A stretch of DNA of 16,106 nucleotides, from positions 1-16,106 of the forward strand of contig JAITMI010000340.1 of NCBI GenBank assembly GCA_031277435.1. The letters run 5' to 3'. The notes under the pieces are model-generated. The model saw nothing but the letters and a program-made list of their open reading frames with translations, was not told the DNA's origin and searched no databases. The first letter of the stretch is position 1. Each line of letters begins with the position of its first letter. Made by a program: the position numbers and the translations under genes. Below are positions 1 to 6,853 of this stretch, one piece after another. Source of the stretch: Pseudomonadales bacterium. GTDB lineage: Bacteria; Pseudomonadota; Gammaproteobacteria; Pseudomonadales; Pseudohongiellaceae.

Positions 1-1
1 T

Positions 2-163
2 CATCCTCCTGCAGGATCCAACCCGGTAATTATTATGCTTTCGCTCCACAACTGGGATTTCCTTATCGCCCCCACTCTACTCGGTGCAGTAGGTTTAGTT
101 ATTGTTGGGCTTATCTTCAACAACTGCCGAAAAGGTAAGCACTACCCGCAATATTGGTATTAA
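2..163 (+). CDS. HPP family integral membrane protein, C-terminal end (partial)
   Basis: An open frame enters from the left edge and stops at TAA 161-163, giving 53 residues. It begins with the HPPAG motif that names the HPP family, then a hydrophobic segment (about residues 22-39, rich in L, G, V, I), then the family's usual basic and aromatic end (FNNCRKGKHYPQYWY). HPP proteins are small inner-membrane proteins with four membrane segments; a plant and cyanobacterial branch has been linked to nitrite transport, but the bacterial role is generally unclear. The rest of the gene lies outside the window. Hand-counted GC over the first 120 bases is about 47 percent, well below the formate dehydrogenase genes that follow. 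The ATG at 35 could be read as the start of a 42-residue protein, but the HPP match upstream of it in the same frame argues for a truncated gene. Confidence 0.8.
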   Translation, partial: HPPAGSNPVIIMLSLHNWDFLIAPTLLGAVGLVIVGLIFNNCRKGKHYPQYWY

Positions 164-205
164 GATGGTGACACCTGCCCGCCTCGTTTTACGTTGATCT
201 CTCCT

Positions 206-221
206 TAAGACAGTTGTCTTA
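206..221. promoter_or_regulatory. Perfect 7+7 inverted repeat, possible operator upstream of fds
   Basis: TAAGACA (206-212), two bases GT, then TGTCTTA (215-221) form an exact dyad in the gap between the HPP gene and fdsG. A TATAGT hexamer (250-255) lies downstream, which would place the dyad near -48 of a start site, a usual place for an activator. There is no T-run after it, so it does not look like a terminator. Its even spacing does not fit the T-N11-A core of LysR-type sites. The binding protein is unknown. Confidence 0.4.
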
Positions 222-256
222 GTGACTTCTGATATGGCGGCTTGGCTTGTATAGTT

Positions 257-306
257 GCTTGGCGTGAAAGCAAGCGTGTTAGAATTGACCGAACCATGCT
301 GTTCGG
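257..306 (+). promoter_or_regulatory. Two short stem-loops in the fds leader
   Basis: Two adjacent dyads are visible: GCTTG (257-261) with CAAGC (271-275), and CCGAAC (289-294) with GTTCGG (301-306) around a six-base loop. A third small one, GGTC-TTTT-GACC, sits at 321-332. If transcription starts near 262 these would fold in the leader RNA of the formate dehydrogenase operon. No known riboswitch (including the molybdenum-cofactor type) was recognised. They may have no function. Confidence 0.25.
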
Positions 307-326
307 CTGTCGAGCAGTTAGGTCTT

Positions 327-355
327 TTGACCGTAGTCTTTTATCAATAATAACT
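327..355 (+). promoter_or_regulatory. Weak candidate promoter for the fds operon
   Basis: TTGACC (327-332, 5 of 6 to the -35 consensus) precedes an AT-rich stretch containing AATAAT (347-352, 5 of 6 to the -10 consensus), but the spacer is only 14 bases. A second candidate is TATAGT at 250-255 with a poor -35 (TTCTGA, 227-232). Either would give a leader before the ATG at 415. Neither is convincing alone. Confidence 0.25.
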
Positions 356-414
356 TTTACTTGGGGCTCGGCGGCGCAAGCTCACCACACCCCCTCCAAC
401 AATGGCGCTTTCCC

Positions 415-924
415 ATGATGCAAGTGGTAACTCCCGCCCGCTACCAGGAATTCTCCCTGGAACGGGCCACTTTGGCGGTGCAACGATTCAAGGATCAGCC
501 GGGCGCGCTGATCGAAGCCCTGCACGAATTACAGGCCACCTTCGGCTACGTTGACGAAGCCGCCATGCCGATGCTGGCTAAACTATTCAACCTGTCGCGC
601 GCCGAAGTGCATGGGGTCACCAGTTTTTACCATGACTTCCGCCGCAGCAAACCCGGCGCTTACACCTTGCGCGTGTGCCAAGCCGAAGCCTGCCAGGCGA
701 TGGGCGCGGTGGAATTGACTCAGGCCATCAAAGAGCAGCTTGGCTGCGATTTCCACCAGACCAGCGCCGACGGCCTGTTCTCCCTGGAACCCGTCTACTG
801 CCTCGGCAACTGCGCCTGCTCGCCCAGCGTGATGGTGGACCAGCAAAACTATGGCCGCGTAACGCCAGAGCGCTTTCAGGAACTCGCCAGCATGTTGGCC
901 GCCAGCGCCAAAGGGAGCAATTAA
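415..924 (+). CDS. fdsG: NAD-dependent formate dehydrogenase gamma subunit (NuoE-like, 2Fe-2S)
   Basis: This 169-residue protein is the thioredoxin-fold 2Fe-2S subunit of soluble formate dehydrogenase, homologous to NuoE/HoxE of complex I and NAD-reducing hydrogenase. It carries the family cysteine pattern C88-x4-C93 and C129-x3-C133, with a further C135. The SRAEVHGVTSFYHDF stretch (about 61-75) is typical of NuoE/FdsG. It would pass electrons within the FdsGB part of the complex in the cytoplasm. Start choice: the frame stays open back to a TTG at 361, but neither that TTG nor the paired ATGs at 415 and 418 has a good Shine-Dalgarno site; ATG 415 fits the usual family length. The stop is one base before the fdsB start, so translation is probably coupled. 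Confidence 0.93.
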   Translation: MMQVVTPARYQEFSLERATLAVQRFKDQPGALIEALHELQATFGYVDEAAMPMLAKLFNLSRAEVHGVTSFYHDFRRSKPGAYTLRVCQAEACQAMGAVELTQAIKEQLGCDFHQTSADGLFSLEPVYCLGNCACSPSVMVDQQNYGRVTPERFQELASMLAASAKGSN

Positions 925-925
925 G

Positions 926-2464
926 ATGAGCATCCGCATCTACGTTCCCCGCGAAACCACCGCCGCTTCCCTCGGCGGCGAATTACTGGCCGGCGCCATC
1001 GCCACCGGCGCCAGGCTGCATGGCATCGAGGTACAAATCCTGCGCAACGGCTCGCGCGGCGCCTGCTTTTTGGAACCTTTGGTTGAAGTCGAAACCGCGC
1101 AGGGCCGCATCGGCTACGGCCCGGTACAGGTCGAGGATGTCGCCAGCTTGTTTTCCGCCGGTTTTCTGCAAGGCGGCGAGCACCCCTTACGTTTGGGCGA
1201 GGTGGAAAAACTGCCCTGGTTCGCTAATCAAGAACGCCTCACCTTCGCCCGCTGCGGTTTGATCGACGCCACCTCGGTAGCGGAGTACCGTCGCCTGGGT
1301 GGCTATAAAGGTCTCGAACACGCGCTCGCCAAGGATTCGAGCGGCATCATTCAGGAAGTGCTCGACTCCGGCCTGCGTGGCCGCGGCGGCGCGGGCTTCC
1401 CCACCGCCATCAAGTGGCAGACCGTAGCCAAGGCGCAAAGCGAGCAAAAATACATCGTCTGCAACGCCGACGAAGGCGACAGCGGCACCTTCTCCGACCG
1501 CATGCTGATGGAAGGCGACCCGCTGTCCTTGATCGAAGGCATGACCATCGCCGGCATCGCGGTAGGGGCCACCAAGGGTTACATCTATTTGCGTTCCGAA
1601 TACCCGCTGGCGCGCACCATTCTGCTCGAAGCCATCGCCAACGCCGAAGCCGCCGGCTTCCTCGGCGACAACGTAGCCGGCAGCGCGCACAGTTTCAGCA
1701 TCGAAGTCCGCATGGGCGCCGGCGCTTATATTTGCGGCGAGGAAACCTCGCTGCTCGAATCGCTCGAAGGCAAGCGCGGCCAGATCCGTTTCAAACCGCC
1801 CTTGCCCGCGCTCAAAGGTTTGTTCGGCCAGCCCACCGTGGTCAATAACGTGATTTCGCTGGCGACTATACCGGTCATTCTGGAAAAAGGCGCCAAGCAT
1901 TACGCCAATTTTGGCCGTGGCCGCAGCCTTGGCACCATGCCGTTTCAGCTTGGCGGCAACATCAAGCGCGGCGGCCTGGTGGAAAAAGCCTTTGGCCTCA
2001 GCCTGCGCCAGTTGATCGAAGACTTCGGCGGCGGCACCGCCACCGGCCGCCCGCTGCGCGCGGTACAAGTGGGCGGCCCCTTGGGCGCGTATTTCCCCGC
2101 CAGCCTGCTCGATACGCCCTGCGACTACGAAGAATTCGCCAAGGCCGGCGGCATGTTGGGCCACGGCGGCGTGGTGGTTTTCGACGACAGCGTGAACATG
2201 GCGCGCATGGCGCGTTTTTCGATGGAATTCTGCGCGGTGGAATCCTGCGGCAAATGCACGCCCTGCCGCATCGGTTCGACCCGCGGCATGGAAACCATCG
2301 ACCGCATCGTCAGCGCCAACAGTGAACAGGAACGTGAAGCACAGCACCTCATTCTCAAGGACTTGTGTGAAACCATGGAAGTAGCCTCCCTGTGCGCGAT
2401 GGGGGGCCTTACGCCAGTACCAGTCATGAGCGCAGTCAAACACTTCAAAGGGGATTTTCAATGA
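926..2464 (+). CDS. fdsB: NAD-dependent formate dehydrogenase beta subunit (NuoF-like, FMN/NAD/4Fe-4S)
   Basis: The 512-residue product is the flavin subunit that passes electrons from the iron-sulfur chain through FMN to NAD+. The N-terminal 110 residues resemble the thioredoxin-like second half of NuoE without its cluster cysteines, as in other FdsB/HoxF-type proteins. The NuoF core follows: GLRGRGGAGFPTAIKW (149-164, nucleotide/FMN binding), NADEGDSGTFSDR (180-192), and GAGAYICGEETSLLESLEGK (264-283). An SLBB-like segment comes next (about 377-400), and the C-terminal 4Fe-4S ligands are C441, C444, C447 and C490. The strong ribosome site AAGGGAG (911-917) supports the ATG at 926. It overlaps fdsA by four bases (ATGA). 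All key motifs are intact. Confidence 0.96.
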   Translation: MSIRIYVPRETTAASLGGELLAGAIATGARLHGIEVQILRNGSRGACFLEPLVEVETAQGRIGYGPVQVEDVASLFSAGFLQGGEHPLRLGEVEKLPWFANQERLTFARCGLIDATSVAEYRRLGGYKGLEHALAKDSSGIIQEVLDSGLRGRGGAGFPTAIKWQTVAKAQSEQKYIVCNADEGDSGTFSDRMLMEGDPLSLIEGMTIAGIAVGATKGYIYLRSEYPLARTILLEAIANAEAAGFLGDNVAGSAHSFSIEVRMGAGAYICGEETSLLESLEGKRGQIRFKPPLPALKGLFGQPTVVNNVISLATIPVILEKGAKHYANFGRGRSLGTMPFQLGGNIKRGGLVEKAFGLSLRQLIEDFGGGTATGRPLRAVQVGGPLGAYFPASLLDTPCDYEEFAKAGGMLGHGGVVVFDDSVNMARMARFSMEFCAVESCGKCTPCRIGSTRGMETIDRIVSANSEQEREAQHLILKDLCETMEVASLCAMGGLTPVPVMSAVKHFKGDFQ

Positions 2465-5349
2465 ACTCCATCGTCAATGGTCCCACCAGCCTCGCTCCCA
2501 TCATTTTCGATCCGCAACTGGCGCCGCCCGAAGTTGATTTCGGCACGCCCCAAAGCGTCAGTACAGAACTCGTGACGCTGGTGATCGACGGCGTGTCCGT
2601 CACCGTGCCCAAAGGCACCAGCATCATGCGCGCCGCCAAACTCGCTGGTATCGGCATTCCAAAACTCTGCGCCACCGACAATCTGGAACCCTTTGGCTCC
2701 TGCCGTTTGTGCCTGGTGGAAATCGAAGGCCGCCGCGGTATGCCCGCTTCCTGCACCACGCCGGTGGAACCGGGCCTGAAAGTCACCACGCAAAACGCCA
2801 AACTGGCCAAAGTGCGCAAGGGCGTGATGGAACTGTACATCTCCGATCACCCGCTCGACTGCCTCACCTGCTCCGCCAACGGCGACTGCGAATTGCAGGA
2901 CATGGCTGGCGCCGTGGGCCTGCGCGAAGTGCGCTACGGCCAGCAAGGCGCCAATCATTTCCAGGCCAAAAAAGACGAGAGCAACCCTTATTTCACTTTC
3001 GAAGCCAGCAAGTGCATCGTCTGCTCGCGCTGCGTGCGCGCCTGTGAGGAAGTGCAAGGCACCTTCGCCTTGACCATTGATGGCACCGGCTTCCGCTCCA
3101 AGGTCAGCGCCGGCATCGACGAAGGTTTCTTCAATTCCGAATGCGTAAGCTGCGGCGCCTGCGTGCAAGCCTGCCCCACCGCAACTTTGAACGAAAAGTC
3201 CGTAATCGAACTTGGCACGCCCGAACACGCGGTGGAAACCACCTGCGCCTATTGTGGCGTAGGCTGTACCTTCCGCGCCGACATGAAAGGCGACCAGGTC
3301 GTGCGCATGGTGCCGGCCAAGAGCGGCGAGGCCAATGATGGCCATAGCTGCGTCAAAGGCCGCTTCGCCTGGGGTTACGCCACGCACAAGGACCGCATCC
3401 TCAAGCCGATGATTCGCGCCAAAACCTCCGACCCCTGGCAAGAAGTAAGCTGGGACGAAGCCATCCAGTTCAGCGCCAAACGCTTCTTGGAAATTCAGGA
3501 AAAATACGGTCGCAAATCGATTGGCGGCATCACCTCCTCACGCACCACCAACGAAGAAGTCTGGGTGGTACAGAAAATGATCCGCACCGCCTTCCGCAAC
3601 AACAACACCGACACCTGCGCCCGCGTGTGCCATTCGCCCACCGGCTTTGGCCTGAAGAAAACTCTCGGCACCTCCGCCGGCACGCAGAACTTCGTCAGCG
3701 TCGAGGATACCGATTTGGTGCTCCTGATCGGCGCCAATCCCACTGACGCCCACCCGGTATTCGCCTCGCGCATGAAAAAACGCCTGCGCCAGGGCGCCGA
3801 GATCATCGTCTGCGACCCGCGCCGCATTGATCTGGTTGATTCGCCGCACATCAAAGCCAGCATCCATATTCCGCTCGTCCCCGGCGCCAACGTCGCGCTG
3901 ATCAACGCGCTGGCGCACACCATCGTCAGCGAAAATCTCGCTGATTGGGATTACGTGAAGGAACGCTGCGATCTCGCCGCCTTTGAGGAATGGCTGAGTT
4001 TCATCAAGGAAGAACGCAACTCGCCCGAAGCGGTGGCGCATTTATTGGGCGGCGACGCCGCCGCCGTGCGCGAAGCCGCGCGCCGCTACGCCAAGGCGCC
4101 GCGCGCCTCGATCTATTATGGACTGGGCGTTACCGAACATTCGCAAGGCTCCACCATGGTAATCGGCATGGCCAACCTCGCCATGCTCACCGGCAACATC
4201 GGCAGAAGCGGCGTTGGCGTCAACCCGCTGCGCGGGCAGAACAACGTGCAAGGCTCCTGCGACATGGGCTCCTTCCCGCATGAATTCTCCGACTACCGCT
4301 CGGTCGCCGATCCGCAAGTCAACCAATTGTTCTCCAATGCCTGGGGCGTAGCGCAGGATCCCGAGCCCGGCTACCGCATCCCCAACATGTTCGACGCCGC
4401 CATCCGCGGCGACTACAAGGGCATGTTCGTGCAAGGCGAGGACATCGCGCAGTCCGACCCCAATACCCAGCATGTGGAAGCGGCGCTGGAAAATCTGGAA
4501 TGTCTGGTTGTGTGCGACTTGTTCCTCAACGAAACCTCCAAGTTCGCGCATGTGTTCCTGCCCGGCACCTCCTTCCTCGAAAAAGACGGCACCTTCACCA
4601 ACGCCGAACGCCGCATCGGCCGCGTGCGCCCGGTGATGGCGCCCAAAACCGGCAAGCATGAATGGCAAATTCCGGCGGAAATCGCCACCGCCATGGGCTA
4701 CCCCATGCACTACGGCGACGCCGCCGACATCATGGACGAAATCGCCGCGCTGACGCCGAGCTTCCAGTTGGTCAGCTTCGAACGCCTCGACAGCGAAGGC
4801 AGCCTGCAATGGCCAGTCAACGACGCCGCGCCCAATGGCACGCCGATCATGCACATCGACCATTTCGTGCGCGGCAAGGGCTTGTTCGTGGTCACCGAAT
4901 TCGTGCCCACCGAGGAAAAAGTCACGCCGAAATTCCCGCTGATCCTCACCACTGGCCGCATTCTCAGCCAGTACAACGTCGGCGCGCAGACCCGCCGCAC
5001 CGCCAACAACAATTGGCATCCGGAAGACGTGCTGGAAATCCACCCGCACGACGCCGAGGAACGCGGCATCAAGGACGGCGCCCTGATCACGCTGAAAAGC
5101 CGCAAAGGCGAAACCACGCTGCACGCCAAAATCTCCGAGCGCATGCAGCCGGGCGTGGTCTACACCACCTTCCACATGCCAGCGACGGGCGCCAACGTCA
5201 TCACCACCGACTTCAGCGACTGGGCCACCAACTGCCCCGAGTACAAAGTCACCGCCGTGCAGGTCGCACCCGCCACACAGATGTCCGAGTGGCAGAAGCA
5301 ATACCTCGCCTACAACGCCAGCCGCCTCAACGTGGCTGAACCGGTCTGA
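2461..5349 (+). CDS. fdsA: NAD-dependent formate dehydrogenase catalytic alpha subunit (Mo-bisMGD, Cys type)
   Basis: This 962-residue molybdenum subunit oxidises formate to CO2. The N-terminal part is NuoG-like: 2Fe-2S ligands C70, C81, C84, C98; a His-Cys 4Fe-4S site H130, C134, C137, C143; and two ferredoxin 4Fe-4S sites C185/C188/C191/C195 and C228/C231/C234/C238. Next is the 4Fe-4S site next to the molybdopterin, C262, C265, C269 and C297. The molybdenum ligand is C390 followed by H391 in RVCHSPTGFG, so this is the cysteine form and needs no selenocysteine. The C-terminal dinucleotide-binding domain starts near 820. The ATG at 2461 overlaps the fdsB stop and has AAGGGGA (2448-2454) six bases upstream; the frame stays open further upstream inside fdsB, but no start there is as good. 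Length is close to known FdsA proteins. Confidence 0.96.
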   Translation: MNSIVNGPTSLAPIIFDPQLAPPEVDFGTPQSVSTELVTLVIDGVSVTVPKGTSIMRAAKLAGIGIPKLCATDNLEPFGSCRLCLVEIEGRRGMPASCTTPVEPGLKVTTQNAKLAKVRKGVMELYISDHPLDCLTCSANGDCELQDMAGAVGLREVRYGQQGANHFQAKKDESNPYFTFEASKCIVCSRCVRACEEVQGTFALTIDGTGFRSKVSAGIDEGFFNSECVSCGACVQACPTATLNEKSVIELGTPEHAVETTCAYCGVGCTFRADMKGDQVVRMVPAKSGEANDGHSCVKGRFAWGYATHKDRILKPMIRAKTSDPWQEVSWDEAIQFSAKRFLEIQEKYGRKSIGGITSSRTTNEEVWVVQKMIRTAFRNNNTDTCARVCHSPTGFGLKKTLGTSAGTQNFVSVEDTDLVLLIGANPTDAHPVFASRMKKRLRQGAEIIVCDPRRIDLVDSPHIKASIHIPLVPGANVALINALAHTIVSENLADWDYVKERCDLAAFEEWLSFIKEERNSPEAVAHLLGGDAAAVREAARRYAKAPRASIYYGLGVTEHSQGSTMVIGMANLAMLTGNIGRSGVGVNPLRGQNNVQGSCDMGSFPHEFSDYRSVADPQVNQLFSNAWGVAQDPEPGYRIPNMFDAAIRGDYKGMFVQGEDIAQSDPNTQHVEAALENLECLVVCDLFLNETSKFAHVFLPGTSFLEKDGTFTNAERRIGRVRPVMAPKTGKHEWQIPAEIATAMGYPMHYGDAADIMDEIAALTPSFQLVSFERLDSEGSLQWPVNDAAPNGTPIMHIDHFVRGKGLFVVTEFVPTEEKVTPKFPLILTTGRILSQYNVGAQTRRTANNNWHPEDVLEIHPHDAEERGIKDGALITLKSRKGETTLHAKISERMQPGVVYTTFHMPATGANVITTDFSDWATNCPEYKVTAVQVAPATQMSEWQKQYLAYNASRLNVAEPV

Positions 5350-5363
5350 AGCGAGCCAATGCA

Positions 5364-5396
5364 CGCAAGGCTCTGGCGCGTTGCCGGAGCCTTGCG
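5364..5396 (+). terminator. Strong stem-loop after fdsA, probable operon end
   Basis: CGCAAGGCTC (5364-5373) pairs exactly with GAGCCTTGCG (5387-5396). Inside, a U-G wobble and GGC (5375-5377) with GCC (5383-5385) extend the helix to 14 pairs around a five-base loop. It starts 14 bases after the fdsA stop. There is no T-run after it, so it may be a stability or Rho-dependent end rather than a classical intrinsic terminator. A second small hairpin, GCCGC-TGC-GCGGC (5396-5408), follows at once. Confidence 0.55.
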
Positions 5397-5418
5397 CCGC
5401 TGCGCGGCATGATTGCTC

Positions 5419-5448
5419 TATAATTCCCCGCGCTAATCGCGTAAGGAG
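5419..5448 (+). promoter_or_regulatory. Promoter -10 box, small dyad and RBS of the plus-strand toxin-antitoxin module
   Basis: An exact TATAAT (5419-5424) lies 32 bases before the antitoxin ATG. No good -35 hexamer is present at 16-18 bases; TTGCGC (5392-5397) is too far. Between the -10 box and the ribosome site AAGGAG (5443-5448) is a small dyad CGCG-CTAAT-CGCG (5429-5441), which is where an autorepressing antitoxin could bind. This indicates the module has its own promoter, separate from the fds operon. Confidence 0.45.
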
Positions 5449-5456
5449 AACGCACC

Positions 5457-5678
5457 ATGCAGGCGCTTGAAACCATCGTCAAAATAGACGGTCACCGCTT
5501 CGTCGTACAAGACGCGGCGCTGCCCGCGCATGTCGAACACGCTCGCGTCATCGTGATGTGGGAATCCACCCAGCCCGCCGGACGGCGCACTCCCCCGCCA
5601 GCGCTAGCCGGCATGGGCGAGGAGCAAGGCGACATTCTGAGCGGCCCGCCACAAAGCGACTGGGATGCGCTTGCCTGA
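5457..5678 (+). CDS. Putative type II antitoxin, partner of PIN toxin
   Basis: A 73-residue protein with a good ribosome site (AAGGAG, 8 bases before ATG). Its stop TGA shares one base with the ATG of the PIN-domain toxin that follows (TGATG), the classic antitoxin-toxin coupling. The N-terminal half (about 5-36) looks like short beta strands. The C-terminal part has a GDILSG...SDWDAL stretch (about 58-72), similar in style to acidic, Trp-containing tails by which partners of this PIN clade contact the toxin. I do not recognise a named DNA-binding fold, so the antitoxin role rests mainly on position and size. It would bind and inhibit the neighbouring toxin and may repress the shared promoter. 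Confidence 0.65.
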   Translation: MQALETIVKIDGHRFVVQDAALPAHVEHARVIVMWESTQPAGRRTPPPALAGMGEEQGDILSGPPQSDWDALA

Positions 5679-6064
5679 TGCTCATTCTCGACACCCATGC
5701 GCTCTATTGGTGGGTCAATCGCACCCCCGGCAAGCTCGAGCGGCGGCAATTGGACGCTATCGAAACCGCTGCCTCTCTTGCCGTTTCAGCCATGACCTGC
5801 TGGGAAATGACTTGGCTGGTAAAACACGAACGCATCGCGCTCAAGTTACCTATCACCGACTGGCTCAACCAAATCGAAAAATACGGCGTGAATGTTATCC
5901 CGGTGACGCGCGCCATCGCGGAACGCGCTGCTTCTCTTGTTGAAAATCACAAAGATCCAGTTGATCGCATCATTATTGCTACGGCGATTGAACTTCAAGC
6001 CCGATTGATAAGCGTGGATAGCCAGTTCCCGGCATATCAGGAATTGGCAGGTCTTTTGGTATAG
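5678..6064 (+). CDS. PIN-domain ribonuclease toxin, VapC family
   Basis: The 128-residue product has the PIN-domain pattern throughout. MLILDTHALYWW at the start carries the first acidic residue, D5. E43 lies in MTCWEMTWL, D93 and D96 in DPVDRIIIATA, and D114 in LISVDSQF. These acidic residues bind the metal used for RNA cleavage in the family. The start is fixed by the one-base overlap with the upstream antitoxin; the frame is open further upstream but only inside the antitoxin gene. It is expected to be a cytoplasmic endoribonuclease that blocks translation when free of antitoxin. The target RNA cannot be read from sequence. It ends 23 bases from the stop of a second, convergent PIN toxin gene. 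Confidence 0.85.
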   Translation: MLILDTHALYWWVNRTPGKLERRQLDAIETAASLAVSAMTCWEMTWLVKHERIALKLPITDWLNQIEKYGVNVIPVTRAIAERAASLVENHKDPVDRIIIATAIELQARLISVDSQFPAYQELAGLLV

Positions 6065-6087
6065 CGAAACCTTGGGATAGAGGCCAG

Positions 6088-6507
6088 CTACGGCAACATC
6101 AAATTGGTAAATGGCCGGGTATTTTTCCAGCGGTAGCCGGAGAAATCGCGCAGGTCGGTGGAAAGAATGCGGCCTTCGTGCATATCCTCGGCCAGGATCA
6201 CCAGTGAGGCATCGGCGAGGTCCATTGGCAGGTCGCGGTAACGGCGCATCAAGGCGGCGGCGCGTGGGAGCGCATCATCCGGTGGCTCGGGCACGGCGCT
6301 GGCGCCTTGGGCGATCGCGTCGATGAATTCCAGAGCTTGTGATATGCCAACGCGCGTGGTCAGCAAATGCGTGACTTCGGTCAGCACTGGCCAGGTGGTG
6401 ACGAAACCTTCGCCAGAATAGCGCTGTAGCGCCGTCAGCGCGGCACCATGGTAGCGATCGCGGCGGTTGCCCAGCGCGATCCAAAAACCGCTATCGGCCA
6501 GAATCAC
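6088..6507 (-). CDS. PIN-domain ribonuclease toxin, VapC family (second module)
   Basis: A 139-residue PIN-domain protein on the minus strand. It shows D5 in MILADSGFW, E44 in PVLTEVTHLL, D96 and D99 in MDLADASLV, and D118 in ILSTDLRDF, the expected order of metal-binding acidic residues. It starts at a GTG (6505-6507) inside the end of the antitoxin gene, a 17-base overlap that implies translational coupling. A purine-rich GGAGAGAGGG stretch lies just upstream. It is only distantly similar to the plus-strand PIN toxin next to it, so the two modules are not a recent duplication. Expected role: endoribonuclease toxin held by the partner encoded just upstream. Confidence 0.86.
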   Translation of the reverse strand: MILADSGFWIALGNRRDRYHGAALTALQRYSGEGFVTTWPVLTEVTHLLTTRVGISQALEFIDAIAQGASAVPEPPDDALPRAAALMRRYRDLPMDLADASLVILAEDMHEGRILSTDLRDFSGYRWKNTRPFTNLMLP

Positions 6508-6835
6508 CGCCGCCCTCTCTCCTGTCTTCTCGCCCGTCTTTTCGCCAGTCTTCTCGCCTATTTTCTTGCACCCACAGCGGCATTTTGTCTTCCAAGGCTT
6601 CGCTCAGGTAACGCTTGTAATCGACCGACAGATCTTCCGGACCTTCGCCGCCGCCAGCATAGGCTTGCAGCAATTGCCGTGGATCATGCCTCGGGCGCAG
6701 GCGCGCGGCGTGGTATTCACGCAGCGCTTCGCGCAAGAGATCGGAAGCCGAGCCCTCGTAATGATCGAGCAATTCCTGGAAATGAACTGCGTCCTCGCCG
6801 CTCAGGCGAGCATTGATGCGAATGTCTGTGTTCAT
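6491..6835 (-). CDS. Ribbon-helix-helix antitoxin with repeat-derived charged tail
   Basis: The product has 114 residues. The N-terminal 45 (RINARLSGEDAVHFQELLDH..., then SASDLLREALREYH) fit an Arc/CopG-type ribbon-helix-helix DNA-binding fold. A second helix-rich part (DYKRYLSEALEDK, 72-84) is of the kind that wraps PIN toxins. After that, residues 89-104 follow a four-residue pattern, x-(R/Q)-(E/K)-(D/N), encoded by 12-base DNA repeats; this tail looks like an added extension. Start choice: an ATG at 6859 is in frame, but the mapped promoter would start RNA near 6854. The ATG at 6835 has GAGG eight bases upstream and is preferred. The gene overlaps the toxin by 17 bases. Confidence 0.8.
   Translation of the reverse strand: MNTDIRINARLSGEDAVHFQELLDHYEGSASDLLREALREYHAARLRPRHDPRQLLQAYAGGGEGPEDLSVDYKRYLSEALEDKMPLWVQENRREDWRKDGREDRREGGGDSGR
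6525..6572. repeat. Four imperfect 12-base tandem repeats at the antitoxin 3' end
   Basis: Units begin at 6525, 6537, 6549 and 6561 with plus-strand forms TCTTCTCGCCCG, TCTTTTCGCCAG, TCTTCTCGCCTA and TTTTCTTGCACC. The first three differ by two or three bases; the fourth is more decayed. Because the unit is a multiple of three, changes in copy number keep the antitoxin frame. It encodes the charged tail of the antitoxin just before the toxin start codon. Confidence 0.75.
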
Positions 6836-6853
6836 GGGAATGGCCTCAAAAAC

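Noticed and set aside
35..163. Stand-alone 42-residue membrane micropeptide starting at ATG 35
   Set aside because: The same frame reads HPPAG just upstream, so it is the end of a longer HPP-family gene cut by the window edge.
361..414. Upstream TTG start for fdsG, adding 18 residues
   Set aside because: No Shine-Dalgarno site precedes the TTG, and the extra residues do not resemble FdsG; the ATG at 415 fits the family length better.
1187..2461. Long open frame on the minus strand opposite fdsB (about 424 codons)
   Set aside because: It is antisense to a well-supported gene with intact family motifs. The protein is a low-complexity run of A, G, H, F, D and V with no recognisable domain, as expected from the complement of GC-rich coding DNA.
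3628..3633. Possible selenocysteine formate dehydrogenase
   Set aside because: The molybdenum ligand codon encodes cysteine (C390 of FdsA), not TGA, and the frame has no internal stop, so no recoding is needed.
4042..5364. Long open frame on the minus strand opposite fdsA (about 440 codons)
   Set aside because: Same reasoning: it mirrors a conserved catalytic subunit, has no known domain and no ribosome site.
5350..5456. Remnant of fdsD or fdsC after fdsA
   Set aside because: The gap holds hairpins and a promoter only; no frame resembling either protein was found.
5678..6507. Recent duplication of one PIN toxin to give the other
   Set aside because: The two proteins share only the acidic catalytic pattern; N-terminal motifs, lengths and antitoxin partners differ.
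6525..6572. Possible CRISPR-like array
   Set aside because: Units are 12 bases with no spacers and lie within a coding frame; it is a tandem repeat.
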